Assembly (NCBI GenBank): GCA_017612655.1
Contig: JAGAFM010000067.1
Span: 1-31,810 of the forward strand
DNA length: 31,810 nucleotides
Reading direction: 5' to 3'
Source of the DNA: Clostridia bacterium
GTDB taxonomy: Bacteria > Bacillota > Clostridia > Oscillospirales > CAG-272
In this document: positions 1 to 8,777 of the stretch, one piece after another
Numbering within the stretch: the first letter of the stretch is position 1
Layout of the letters: each line of letters starts with the position of its first letter
Translations under genes and position numbers: made by a program
The notes under the pieces: generated by a model
What the model saw: only the letters and a program-made list of their open reading frames with translations
Database searches by the model: none
Told to the model about the DNA's origin: nothing

Positions 1-992
1 ATGAGCTGAAGATAATCGATTACGACAAAAGACAGGTTCTTGATTCGGCGGAGTTTGGCTTTCATGGAGGTAACAGTGATGTTGGGGGTGTCGTCGATGT
101 AAATGTCGCAGCCGGAGAGGATTCCGGAGGCGCTGGCCAGTTTTGCCCAGTCCTCGTCGTCGAGCTGACCGGTCCGCATTTTGTAGGAATCAATCAGCGC
201 CTCGGAACAGAGCATGCGGTTCACCAGCTGCTCATTCGACATTTCCAGAGAGAAAACGCAGACGGCCCGTTTGTTTCCGCCCTTCGGAGAATTTCTCGCG
301 ACATTGGAGGCGATATTCAGAGCAAAAGAGGTTTTGCCCATTCCGGGACGCGCTCCCACCAGAATCAGGTCGCTTTTGCCCATCCCGACCAGGATCCGGT
401 CGAGAGAAGAAAATCCTGTTTTGACGCCGGTGAGAGATTCCGGATCTTCCGCAAGCACTTTCAGATGGTCATAGGTCTTCAGGATGAGATCACGGATATG
501 GACGAAGCCCTTGGTCTGTGTGTGGTCCGCAATGTCGTAGATCGTCCGCTCCGCATTGTCCAGAACCACGCTGACCTCTCCCTGCGCGGAGTAGGCGGAT
601 TCCGCTATGGACTCGGAGGCCTCGATCAGTTTCCTGAGAATGCTCTTTTCCTTGACGATCCTTGCGTAATCTCCGACATTCCGTGCCGAAGGAACGGTAT
701 CCGCGATCAGCTTGATATAGCGTTTCGCTTTCTCTTCATCGTAAATGTTTCTGGCAACAATGGTGTTGAGAAGTGTGACCACATCAATCTGTTTGCTTTC
801 CAGAAACAGTTCGTGCATCGCCGAAAAAATCCGGGCATGCTCCGGCACGTAAAAGTCTTCTTCGTGGAGAATTCCGGCAATGTCGTTGATACACTCCGGG
901 TTGATCAGAACAGAGCCGAGCACGGATTGCTCCGCTTCCAGAGAGTAGGGGATTCTGCGGGCAACGAGATCCGTATTGAGATTATCTGCCAT
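1..992 (-). CDS. dnaB: Replicative DNA helicase DnaB (DnaC in Bacillus nomenclature), 3' end missing
   Basis: Hexameric helicase that unwinds DNA at the replication fork. The visible 330 residues begin MADNLNTDLVARR and continue with the family's conserved SLEAEQSVLG motif of the N-terminal domain. The RecA-like domain follows, with Walker A GARPGMGKTS near residue 205-215 and the Walker B segment VVIDYLQL exactly at the window edge. About 110-120 C-terminal residues lie outside. The start is the ATG at 992, five bases after the rplI stop; AAAGGA lies only 1-2 nt before it, so coupling to rplI translation is likely. It is the last visible gene of the yybS-gdpP-rplI-dnaB series, an order known from Bacillus and Clostridia. 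The identification is firm; only the left boundary is artificial. Confidence 0.96.
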   Translation of the reverse strand, partial: MADNLNTDLVARRIPYSLEAEQSVLGSVLINPECINDIAGILHEEDFYVPEHARIFSAMHELFLESKQIDVVTLLNTIVARNIYDEEKAKRYIKLIADTVPSARNVGDYARIVKEKSILRKLIEASESIAESAYSAQGEVSVVLDNAERTIYDIADHTQTKGFVHIRDLILKTYDHLKVLAEDPESLTGVKTGFSSLDRILVGMGKSDLILVGARPGMGKTSFALNIASNVARNSPKGGNKRAVCVFSLEMSNEQLVNRMLCSEALIDSYKMRTGQLDDEDWAKLASASGILSGCDIYIDDTPNITVTSMKAKLRRIKNLSFVVIDYLQL

Positions 993-997
993 TTCCT

Positions 998-1447
998 TTA
1001 CTTATTCTCCGTTACGATGAGTTGAATGGAAGCGCTGACGTCCTGATACAGTTTCACGTCCACGGCGTGCGGACCGAAGGATTTGATCGGGGTGTCGATT
1101 TGAATCTTCTTTTTGTCAACGGTAATCTGATGCTGCTGCTCCAGAGCGTCGGCAATGTCCTTTGCCGTAATGGAGCCGTAGAACTTCCCGTCCTGGCCGG
1201 CGGCTGTGTGCAGGACGACTACGCACGCCTTTAAACGCTCCGCCGTCTCTTCCGCTGCCTTTTTCTCCGTTGCGATCCGATGAAGACGTGCTTCCTCCTT
1301 GGTCTTCAGATCGGCCATAACCCCGGCGTCCGCGACTGCCGCCAGCTTCTTCGGAAACAGATAGTTCCGGGCGTATCCGTCGGAGACATTGATGATGTCC
1401 CCTTTCTTTCCCTGTGCGCGGACGTCCTGTAATAAAATCACTTTCAT
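998..1447 (-). CDS. rplI: 50S ribosomal protein L9
   Basis: Large-subunit ribosomal protein that binds 23S rRNA near the L1 stalk. The 149-residue length is normal for the family. The N-terminal domain shows the L9 signature MKVILLQDV, GKKGDIINVSDGYARNYLFPKKLA. A long charged connecting helix (residues about 40-75) follows, then the C-terminal domain with GKFYGSITAKDIADAL. The ATG at 1447 is preceded by AAAGGAG at 8 nt, a good ribosome binding site. It lies 63 bp after gdpP and 5 bp before dnaB, so the three are almost certainly co-transcribed. Nothing unusual is seen. Confidence 0.98.
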   Translation of the reverse strand: MKVILLQDVRAQGKKGDIINVSDGYARNYLFPKKLAAVADAGVMADLKTKEEARLHRIATEKKAAEETAERLKACVVVLHTAAGQDGKFYGSITAKDIADALEQQHQITVDKKKIQIDTPIKSFGPHAVDVKLYQDVSASIQLIVTENK

Positions 1448-1510
1448 GAAAGCTACTCCTTTTCTCGTTGATGAAGGGATGAAAAACGATAGAAAACGGC
1501 TGAGATGAAA

Positions 1511-3592
1511 CTAAAGTTTGGCCTCGTCCAGATAGGCGTCAATGGCAGCTCGGAGCTGCTCGGTTACCTTTGAAACGGGAACGCCTTTCGTCTGGGCTCC
1601 CGCTGCATCGAAATGACCGCCCCCGTTCAGGGATTCCAGAATCTGCTGAACGTTGACATTGCTTCTGGAACGACCTGAAATGAATACCGTATCTCCGACG
1701 CAGACCAGGGTAAAGGAGGCGATGACGCCGGAAACGGAAAGAAGCCGGTCGGCGGCACGTGCTGCAGCGATCCGGACATATCCGGAGCTGTCCGAGGATT
1801 CGCATTCCGCAATTGCGATTTTGTCCCGGTAGATAATGACATTGCTTCCGAACTTCATCTCGTCCTGGTAGTCTTCCAGAGAAATCTGAAAGAGCAGTTT
1901 CGCCTCCGCGGGATTTGCCCCTTCTTTGCGAAGGTAAAGGGCGGCGCTGTAGGTCCGGACACCGGTATTCCTGGTGAACTGATCCGTGTCCAGGAGCATA
2001 CCCGCGAGAAGAAGGTTGGCCTCTTCTTCGGGCAGAGTGCCGAGAGGCAGCTTTTCTTCCAGCATCTCCGAAATCAGTTCGCTCGCAGAAGAGGCGGACG
2101 GATCGATATAGTTGAGAAGAGGCTGAAAGGGAAGATTTCCGGTTTTTCTGTGATGATCGATGATGACGCAGTTCTTGACGAGCGAGAAAAGCTCGGGAAC
2201 CTGAAACTGGGACGGATTGGAAACGTCGCAGATGATCAGAAGGGTTCCGGTCCGGTTGTAGTCGGGCGCGGAGGCCTCGTCGATGAAAACGCCTTCATAC
2301 TGCGGAAGAATCAAAAGCGGGGACAGGCAGACCCTTGCGTTCTGATCCTCGTAATTGAAAACCAGCCGGACGTCATTCTGACCGCAGGAAACGCAGAAGC
2401 GGTACATGCCCAGACAGGAACCGATGGAATCATGGTCCGTGTTTCTGTGTCCCATGATGAGGATATTGGACGCGTTACGGATCAGGTTTTCCAGCTCGTT
2501 TGCCATGACCCTGGAGCGGATTTTCGTCTTTTTCTGTGTCGCTTTCGTTTTTCCTCCGAAGAACTGAATGCCTTCTTCGGAATGGTAGGCAACCTGATCG
2601 CCTCCGCGCTGAAGCGCCTGATCAAGGGCGGCTTTGGCATCCTGTGCCTTTTCGGAGGGGGTGCGGAGGTAGTTTTCGGAAAGACACGAAAGGCCGATGG
2701 AAACGGTGACAGGCATACCGGAAGCGCCTACCCTGACCTCCCGGACATCGTTCAGAACCGAAAAGCGGTCTTCAATCAGCTTCGGAAGATTTCTGGCGGG
2801 AAAGACGGCAAGGTACCGGTTGTGTTCGCATTCCTCTATGATTCCGTTCATAGAGGTAATCCAGCTTTTCAGGATTGCATCGACATTGGCCGACGCAATG
2901 CGTTCCTGGTCCTGCATATGCTGGGAGATTTCGTCCAGGTTGTCAATGACGATGTAACCGACCACGGAATCCGCCTCTTCCGTTTTTCTCTTCAGTTCGG
3001 AGAGGTCATGGCGGTCGTTCCAGATCAGGATACAGTAGTCCAGTCCGTCCGCCGTAATCTCGTAGCCTTTGACCATGTAATCAAGCGGCGGTTCCTGCTC
3101 GTCCTGTCCGGAACGGATTCCCTTGACGGACGGAGAAGGAAGAATGCCGACAGGAAGGCCCTCGGGATCCTTCGCGGAAAGAATCTGTTCTGCCGTTGCC
3201 GTACAGTACCGATCCAGGTACTGGCCGTACAGCGCTCTTCCGGTGTGGAACAGCTCTGAAAAAGCGGGATTGTACCAGACAATCTGGTCGGACCGGTCAC
3301 AAATGGCGACCGGGAGATAGCACCGATGCAGAAAATCGTAGGTGATGGTGCTGAAAGACTGAATATCCTCCCCGGAATCGGTTTTGTGAAGCTGAAAAAT
3401 GCGCCAGATTAACCGGGTCAGGTAGACGGAAAGAAGGAAGAATCCCAGAACGCAGGCTCCGACAATCAGCGGAGAAGAGTCTTTCCAGACGACAAGAACG
3501 ACCGACAGGATGGAAATCGACAATACTGCCCACAGAAAGGTCCAGAAGGATCTCCTGCGGTAAAAGGGGGCCGGTTTGTTTCGCTTTTGCAA
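1511..3592 (-). CDS. gdpP: GdpP-family cyclic-di-AMP phosphodiesterase (YybT type)
   Basis: Membrane-bound enzyme that hydrolyses c-di-AMP to pApA and so lowers this second messenger, which controls potassium and osmolyte balance and wall stress. At 693 aa it is slightly longer than B. subtilis GdpP. Two N-terminal membrane helices (about 15-60) are followed by a PAS-like region (about 85-195), a degenerate GGDEF domain (about 205-335) and a DHH/DHHA1 phosphodiesterase. The catalytic motifs are intact: MGHRNTDHDSIGS, IICDVS, VIIDHHRK and the C-terminal GGGHFDAAG. The start is a TTG at 3592; GGAGGTG at 3600-3606 places GGAGG 9 nt upstream, which makes the TTG convincing. The stop lies 63 bp before rplI. 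The gene follows the DUF2232 gene, as in Bacillus. Confidence 0.95.
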   Translation of the reverse strand: MQKRNKPAPFYRRRSFWTFLWAVLSISILSVVLVVWKDSSPLIVGACVLGFFLLSVYLTRLIWRIFQLHKTDSGEDIQSFSTITYDFLHRCYLPVAICDRSDQIVWYNPAFSELFHTGRALYGQYLDRYCTATAEQILSAKDPEGLPVGILPSPSVKGIRSGQDEQEPPLDYMVKGYEITADGLDYCILIWNDRHDLSELKRKTEEADSVVGYIVIDNLDEISQHMQDQERIASANVDAILKSWITSMNGIIEECEHNRYLAVFPARNLPKLIEDRFSVLNDVREVRVGASGMPVTVSIGLSCLSENYLRTPSEKAQDAKAALDQALQRGGDQVAYHSEEGIQFFGGKTKATQKKTKIRSRVMANELENLIRNASNILIMGHRNTDHDSIGSCLGMYRFCVSCGQNDVRLVFNYEDQNARVCLSPLLILPQYEGVFIDEASAPDYNRTGTLLIICDVSNPSQFQVPELFSLVKNCVIIDHHRKTGNLPFQPLLNYIDPSASSASELISEMLEEKLPLGTLPEEEANLLLAGMLLDTDQFTRNTGVRTYSAALYLRKEGANPAEAKLLFQISLEDYQDEMKFGSNVIIYRDKIAIAECESSDSSGYVRIAAARAADRLLSVSGVIASFTLVCVGDTVFISGRSRSNVNVQQILESLNGGGHFDAAGAQTKGVPVSKVTEQLRAAIDAYLDEAKL

Positions 3593-3625
3593 GTCGGATC
3601 ACCTCCTCAAACGGATTGCATGGGG

Positions 3626-4678
3626 TCAGGGATCAGGATGCTGGGAGCGGGCATAGTTCTTCATTCTGGTGATGAAAAAGACTTCGCCGATTCCGTCAAT
3701 CAGAATCAGAAGCAGACAGAAATAGGGGGAGAGGAACAGGGCAAGAACCAGTATGATTACGGTGACGGCAAAAGACAGTCTCCTCGACACCAGTTTGGAA
3801 CGGCGGACGATGGACCGGATTCCCAGTACGAACAGCCACGGAGCGATCATGGCGCAGAGGTTGATCGCTACGCCGGTAAAAACGGAAACCGACCCGGATT
3901 GAGTAAAGAGGCCGATTCCGTAAGAAAGGATAAAAAGGACGGCTGTGATCGGAGAGAGGGTCAGGAAAAACGCGGGCGGAATGATCCGGGTGCGCCGCGT
4001 GACCTTTGCGGCTCCCTGCAGGACAGAAACGGCAAGATAGCCCAGTCCCTCCATCAGGGCGCAGTAAAGACCGGGAAGAACGATTTTGACCAGATTCATC
4101 ATCTGGGTAATTGTCTGGGCGTAACCCGCATAGAGCGTTTTCGCGGAATCCGGGAGCGCAGACAAGTTCTGCTCGATCGTTTGAATCAGTGAATCCCGGA
4201 TCGAATCGAACCAGGAACGGTACTGAACGAGAAAGGATTCCGGCCGAAGATCAACTCCGCCTGCCGCCAGTTCCGCAGCGATGCAGAGAAGAACGGGTAC
4301 CCCGAAAGACAGGGAAACGGCCAGAACCGAGAGGGTTTTGGAGGATCTCCTCATCATCAGAAACGCGAGCAGAACGCCCCCCGGAATCCAAATGAGCGAA
4401 TAGAGGGAGGACAGTACGGATCCGGTTGCCAGACACGAGAGGAGAAAGCCGGGGACGGCGCAGAGAAGAGGTAACAGAGATAAATGGCAGAGGTAATAGT
4501 AGGCCAGCAGACCGACTCCGACGGAAGTGCAGATCAGACGGAAAAACAGATCGGGGAGGGTTCCTGACAGGAAGGAGGTCAGAGTCAGGGCGAAAAGGAG
4601 GAGAACCCGTCCGCCGATGGGGAGTTTCAGTGACAGGGCGAAGGCATCGCCCTGACGGGTATCTGGATGAATGCTCAT
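3626..4678 (-). CDS. YybS-like DUF2232 polytopic membrane protein
   Basis: A 350-residue protein with about eight hydrophobic segments, for example VLLLFALTLTSFLSG near the N-terminus and FAVTVIILVLALFLSPYFCLLLILI near the C-terminus. Composition, length and position directly upstream of gdpP match the YybS/DUF2232 family of Firmicutes. The molecular role of that family is not established; some relatives resemble substrate-binding components of small-molecule uptake systems. I chose the ATG at 4678 rather than an in-frame TTG at 4708, because CAGGAG sits 6 nt before it. A promoter at 4721-4749 gives a leader of about 35 nt. It is the first gene of the yybS-gdpP-rplI-dnaB unit. Confidence 0.85.
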   Translation of the reverse strand: MSIHPDTRQGDAFALSLKLPIGGRVLLLFALTLTSFLSGTLPDLFFRLICTSVGVGLLAYYYLCHLSLLPLLCAVPGFLLSCLATGSVLSSLYSLIWIPGGVLLAFLMMRRSSKTLSVLAVSLSFGVPVLLCIAAELAAGGVDLRPESFLVQYRSWFDSIRDSLIQTIEQNLSALPDSAKTLYAGYAQTITQMMNLVKIVLPGLYCALMEGLGYLAVSVLQGAAKVTRRTRIIPPAFFLTLSPITAVLFILSYGIGLFTQSGSVSVFTGVAINLCAMIAPWLFVLGIRSIVRRSKLVSRRLSFAVTVIILVLALFLSPYFCLLLILIDGIGEVFFITRMKNYARSQHPDP

Positions 4679-4720
4679 GAGAGTCTCCTGAAAAGGAAGG
4701 AAATACAAGGGTTCCTCCCC

Positions 4721-4749
4721 ATTATAGCAGATCCGGAGGGGAAAGTAAA
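4721..4749 (-). promoter_or_regulatory. Sigma-A-type promoter for the yybS-gdpP-rplI-dnaB operon
   Basis: On the minus strand, -35 TTTACT (4744-4749), a 17-bp spacer and a perfect -10 TATAAT (4721-4726). Transcription should start near 4714, about 35 nt before the ATG at 4678. The site lies in the 120-bp gap after tatD. It allows transcription independent of the upstream genes. I found no convincing terminator for tatD before it. Confidence 0.7.
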
Positions 4750-4798
4750 GGAAGGATATCCCGTTTTTCGCGGAATCCGCAAAACATCCACGGAATCG

Positions 4799-5611
4799 TC
4801 AGCTGGTTTTCACGGAAATCCCGAACAGTGCCTCGGCATTCCTCCGGGTCAGATCGGCGACGGTATCGGGATCGGTGTGCCTCAGCTGCGCAATCTGTTC
4901 CGCGGTATACCGCAGATAGCCCGAGTGATTGATCCGTCCGCGAAAGGGAACAGGAGTCAGATACGGGGCGTCCGTTTCTATCAGCAGGCGGTCGTCCGGA
5001 ATGGTGGGAACCACAGAGGCGAGTTTTTTTGCGTTTTGAAAGGTCACCACTCCGGAGAAGGAGAAAAACCATCCGAAACGGGTGAGCTCGGCTGCGGTTT
5101 CCGCACTCCCGGAGTAGCTGTGGAGGACGCCCCGGACGCCAGGATGATTCTTCAGAATCTCAGCCGTCAGCCCATGGGCGTCCCGGCTGTGAATAATGAC
5201 GGGAAGACCGACCCGCTCCGCCAGCTCCAGCTGAGCCTCGAACCAGATGCGCTGGACAGGCTTTGGCACGGTGTCGTAATGAAAATCCAGACCGATTTCT
5301 CCGATTGCGATGATTTTCGGATGCTTCAGAAGAGTTTCCAGTTTCTCCAAAGTTTCCCGGACGGAAGAGCTGTCATCCCGCAGAGGACAGCTGGAAGGGT
5401 AGATGCCCGCCGCCGCATACATCGGTTCAAACCGCTCAGCCAGTTCCGCGGCAGCCCGGGAATCGTCGAGGTCGGTTCCGACATTGACGACTCCGCAGAT
5501 CTCTTCCGCGAAAAGCCGGGAAAGCAGTTCGTCTCTTCCGATCCCAAGCGCGGGATCGTAAAAATGGCTGTCGTGGTAGTGGGCGTGGGAATCAAACAGA
5601 GGACGCATCAT
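4799..5611 (-). CDS. tatD: TatD-family metal-dependent DNase
   Basis: TIM-barrel metal-dependent hydrolase of the TatD/YcfH family; studied members act as 3'-5' exonucleases or deoxyribonucleases. The family's metal ligands are visible in order: FDSHAHYHD at the N-terminus, GEIGLDFHYD, VIIHSRDA, VLHSYSGS and the terminal ETDAPYL. The product is 270 aa from the ATG at 5611, whose A is the last base of the metG stop (TGATG overlap), implying translational coupling. A second ATG follows immediately at 5608. Longer in-frame extensions upstream lie inside metG and lack family similarity. In Firmicutes tatD commonly follows metG, as here. The substrate in vivo is not shown. Confidence 0.93.
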   Translation of the reverse strand: MMRPLFDSHAHYHDSHFYDPALGIGRDELLSRLFAEEICGVVNVGTDLDDSRAAAELAERFEPMYAAAGIYPSSCPLRDDSSSVRETLEKLETLLKHPKIIAIGEIGLDFHYDTVPKPVQRIWFEAQLELAERVGLPVIIHSRDAHGLTAEILKNHPGVRGVLHSYSGSAETAAELTRFGWFFSFSGVVTFQNAKKLASVVPTIPDDRLLIETDAPYLTPVPFRGRINHSGYLRYTAEQIAQLRHTDPDTVADLTRRNAEALFGISVKTS

Positions 5612-7590
5612 CAGTGGATTCGGGTCCCCGGGGCCATGTCGTCCGGGAGCAGTACAACCTGAATTCCGGATCCCTCTCCTCCCGCGAGAATCATTCCGAA
5701 GGAATCTTCGCCGCACAGTTTGACGGGAGCCAGGTTCGCCACGAGAAGAACTTTTTTGCCGATGAGCTGCTCGGGCCTGTAGGCTTTCGCGATTCCGGAC
5801 ACGACCTGTCTTCTCTCAAAGCCGAGATCAAGCTGGAGTTTTAAGAGTTTGGACGATTTCGGAATCGGTTCACAGGCGAGGACTCTGGCGCACCTGAGGT
5901 CCGTTTCGGAAAACCGTTCGAATGATAATTCCGGAAGGACGGGCGCGAACCCGGTTTTGGGGGACTCGGGAGACACGGAGAGCGCTTCATTTGCCTTGGC
6001 GCTTTCCTCCGCGTTCTGCTTCTGCTCGGATTCCATGGTCTCTATCAGCTTTTTCTCATCGATGCGCGAAAACAGAGGGGCTGCTTCTCCGACGGGATGA
6101 CCGGGGAGAAGGGAACCGGGAGTCAGATCTCTCGCCTGGGTTCCCAGCTGGTTGAGAATGGATTCGGAGGCGGAAGGGAGAAACGGACCGAGAAGGACCG
6201 CGCCGAACCGGATCGTCTCAAGCAGATTGTATAGAACGGTTCCGAGACGGTCTTTCTTCTCCGGATCCTTAGCCAGAACCCACGGCATGGTCTCGTCGAT
6301 ATACTTGTTGGCTCTTCCGAACAGGGAGAAGAGAGCGTTTTCCGCATCGGAGACGTGATAAGTGTCCATGGATTGAAAAACGGTTTCGCAGGTCGTCCGG
6401 GAAAATGCGGCGAGTTCCTCATCGACGGCTTCCTTTTCGGAGGGGGCCGGAATGACGCCGCCGAAGTATTTCTGCGTCATTGCGAGCGTTCTGCTGACAA
6501 GATTGCCGAGATTGTTTGCCAGATCGGCATTGTAGCGTTTCGCCAGATTCTCCAGCGTGATATTCCCGTCGGAGGAATAGGGCATTTCGGAAAGACAGTA
6601 GTGACGGACGCCGTCGACGCCGAACAGCTGGACCAGCTGATCCGCGTAAAGGACGTTTCCTTTTGACTTTGACATCTTGTCGTTGCCGAACAGAAACCAG
6701 GGATGACCGAAGATTTTTTTCGGAAGCGGCTCTCCCAGGGCCATCAGAAAAATCGGCCAGTAAATCGAGTGGAAGCGCATGATGTCTTTTCCGATGACAT
6801 GAACATCGGCCGGCCAGTATTTTTTGTACAGATCTCCGGATCCGTCGACGTCATATCCGAGTGCGGTAATATAGTTTGAAAGAGCGTCAACCCAGACGTA
6901 AACCACGTGCTTTTCGTCAAACGTCACGGGAATCCCCCATTGAAAGGAGGTGCGGGAAACGCAGAGATCCTGAAGACCCGGCTTAATGAAATTGTTGATC
7001 ATTTCCTTTTTCCGGGCCTCGGGCTCTATGAAGCCGGGATGCGTCTCGATGTACTCGAGGAGGCGATCCTGGTATGCGCTCATCCGGAAGAAGTATGCCT
7101 CTTCTTTTTTGCGCTGCATCGGGGCTCCGCAGTCCGGACACTTCCCGCCCGCGGCCTGCGTTTCCGTATAGAAGGATTCGCAGGGGACGCAGTACCAACC
7201 CTCATATTCGTTTTTGTAGATGTCACCCTGGTCGTAGAAGCGCTTGAAGATCTTCTGAACCGCTTTGACGTGCTGTTCATCCGTGGTCCGGATAAAATGA
7301 TCGTAGCGGCAGTTCATCAGGTCCCAGAGTTTCCGGATTTCGGCGGATACGCCGTCCACATATGCCTGCGGGGTGATCCCCGCTTTTTTCGCGTAGTCTT
7401 CAATTTTTTCGCCGTGCTCGTCCGTCCCTGTCAGAAAAAATACGTCGTATCCCTGCAGTTTGCGGAATCTGGCGACCGCGTCCGTCATGATGATTTCATA
7501 GGTGTTGCCGATATGGGGCTTCCGGGATGCGTACGCAATCGCGGTTGTGATATAGAATTTTTCTCCCTTGTGGGAAGTCTGTTCATTCAT
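5611..7590 (-). CDS. metG: Methionyl-tRNA synthetase with C-terminal tRNA-binding domain
   Basis: Charges tRNA-Met with methionine in the cytoplasm. The class I signatures are present: HIGN near residue 21 (KPHIGNTYEI) and KMSKSKGN near residue 303. A zinc knuckle CVPC...CPDC lies at about 128-148. The anticodon-binding helical domain covers about 340-510. After an acidic linker, the last 100 or so residues form the tRNA-binding OB-fold domain (VLACEPIPKSSKLLKLQLDLG, ANLAPVKLCGEDSFGMILA), typical of bacterial MetRS of about 650 aa; this one has 659. AGGAGG lies 9 nt before the ATG. It is 41 bp after nagA and overlaps tatD at its stop. Confidence 0.97.
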   Translation of the reverse strand: MNEQTSHKGEKFYITTAIAYASRKPHIGNTYEIIMTDAVARFRKLQGYDVFFLTGTDEHGEKIEDYAKKAGITPQAYVDGVSAEIRKLWDLMNCRYDHFIRTTDEQHVKAVQKIFKRFYDQGDIYKNEYEGWYCVPCESFYTETQAAGGKCPDCGAPMQRKKEEAYFFRMSAYQDRLLEYIETHPGFIEPEARKKEMINNFIKPGLQDLCVSRTSFQWGIPVTFDEKHVVYVWVDALSNYITALGYDVDGSGDLYKKYWPADVHVIGKDIMRFHSIYWPIFLMALGEPLPKKIFGHPWFLFGNDKMSKSKGNVLYADQLVQLFGVDGVRHYCLSEMPYSSDGNITLENLAKRYNADLANNLGNLVSRTLAMTQKYFGGVIPAPSEKEAVDEELAAFSRTTCETVFQSMDTYHVSDAENALFSLFGRANKYIDETMPWVLAKDPEKKDRLGTVLYNLLETIRFGAVLLGPFLPSASESILNQLGTQARDLTPGSLLPGHPVGEAAPLFSRIDEKKLIETMESEQKQNAEESAKANEALSVSPESPKTGFAPVLPELSFERFSETDLRCARVLACEPIPKSSKLLKLQLDLGFERRQVVSGIAKAYRPEQLIGKKVLLVANLAPVKLCGEDSFGMILAGGEGSGIQVVLLPDDMAPGTRIH

Positions 7591-7631
7591 GTTGAAAATC
7601 CTCCTGATTTGTTCAAGAAATGCGCCCGCGG

Positions 7632-8750
7632 TCAGCGGATGCGCTCCCCAGCCTGCCAGATTCCCCGGATTTCGTAGTTCTCCGGATCGATGAGAAGCAG
7701 GTCGGCGTGTTTGCCGACGGAGATGGAACCGACTTTCCGGTCTATGTGAAGCATGCGGGCTGGAAGGATGGTCGCACAGGGGATGGCCTGCTCAAAAGAG
7801 ATCCCGGCGAACCGCATGAGATTCCGGACGGCGGTATAGAGGGTGATGGTGGATCCCGCAATCGCCCCTTCAACATTAACGGCTTTTCCGTTCCGGACGA
7901 AAACCTTCTCCCCGGCAATGCTGTATTCCCCGTCTTCACACCCGGTCGCACTCATGGAATCGGTAATCAGAACCAGGTGATCGGGCTGTTTGCTGCGGTA
8001 GGTCAGACTGACGATGGCGGGGTGCAGATGGAAACCGTCCGCAATAATCTCGCAGTAGACGGAATCGGTCAGAAACGCCGCCGTCACGGATCCCGGAGAA
8101 CGGTGATGAATCGGAGCCAGCGCGTTGAAGGTATGGGTGGTTGCGGTCACGCCCCATTCAAACGCACGGATCGCTTCGTCGTATCCCGCGTCCGAATGCC
8201 CCAGGGAGACCGTGGCGCCTCGCTCGATCGCCTTTCTGACGAAAGCTTCTCCGTTGTCCATTTCGGGCGCGCAGGTCAGATGTACGGTAAGCGGCTGCAT
8301 TCGGTCCAGCAGAATCTCCAGTTCCTCGACGTCCAGCGGATGGAGAAGATGGGTCGCATGCGCTCCGCGTCTTTTTTCGCTTAAATATCTTCCTTCCAGA
8401 TGGATCCCCTCGAATCCTGCTTCCTTGACACGGTCGATTGCCGTGAGAATCTGGGAGAAGGGGGCGGAGGCGATCGTCGGGAACAGGGTCGTCGTTCCGT
8501 CCATCGCATAAGATTTGCGCATCTGTATCATCTGATCCGTGGTGGCGGAATCGAAGTCGAATGAGATCCTTCCGTGAGTGTGGGCGTCAACCAGACCGGG
8601 CACGAGATACTGTCCGCCGGCGTTCACCACTTCTCCTCTTTCATCCTGAGAGTCTGTTTTTACAATCCATCCGTCTTCAACCGTTACGGTTCCCGGAACA
8701 AATTTTCTCTGCTCGGTCCGGTAGACGAGAGCATTCACAATCGTTAACAT
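7632..8750 (-). CDS. nagA: N-acetylglucosamine-6-phosphate deacetylase
   Basis: Removes the acetyl group from GlcNAc-6-phosphate, giving glucosamine-6-phosphate for wall precursor synthesis or catabolism. The 372 aa length is normal. It shows the amidohydrolase ligand motif GLVDAHTHGR near residue 55, IHLEGRYLS (family form HLEGPF), the metal-binding histidines in LGHSDAGYDEA and THTFNA, and the catalytic aspartate in LITDSMSATG. GGAGG lies 7 nt before the ATG. No nagB, PTS or GntR-type regulator is near, so the usual amino-sugar operon is not present; it sits between tgt and metG in a translation and repair gene series. Other amidohydrolases are unlikely given the motif set. Confidence 0.93.
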   Translation of the reverse strand: MLTIVNALVYRTEQRKFVPGTVTVEDGWIVKTDSQDERGEVVNAGGQYLVPGLVDAHTHGRISFDFDSATTDQMIQMRKSYAMDGTTTLFPTIASAPFSQILTAIDRVKEAGFEGIHLEGRYLSEKRRGAHATHLLHPLDVEELEILLDRMQPLTVHLTCAPEMDNGEAFVRKAIERGATVSLGHSDAGYDEAIRAFEWGVTATTHTFNALAPIHHRSPGSVTAAFLTDSVYCEIIADGFHLHPAIVSLTYRSKQPDHLVLITDSMSATGCEDGEYSIAGEKVFVRNGKAVNVEGAIAGSTITLYTAVRNLMRFAGISFEQAIPCATILPARMLHIDRKVGSISVGKHADLLLIDPENYEIRGIWQAGERIR

Positions 8751-8777
8751 GATGTTTCCTCCGCGAAAAATGGTTTA

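Noticed and set aside
4768..4790. GCGG-ATT-CCGC with flanking T's and A's after tatD as a terminator
   Set aside because: The stem is 4 bp with a 3-nt loop and a bulge, and no T-run follows on the minus strand.
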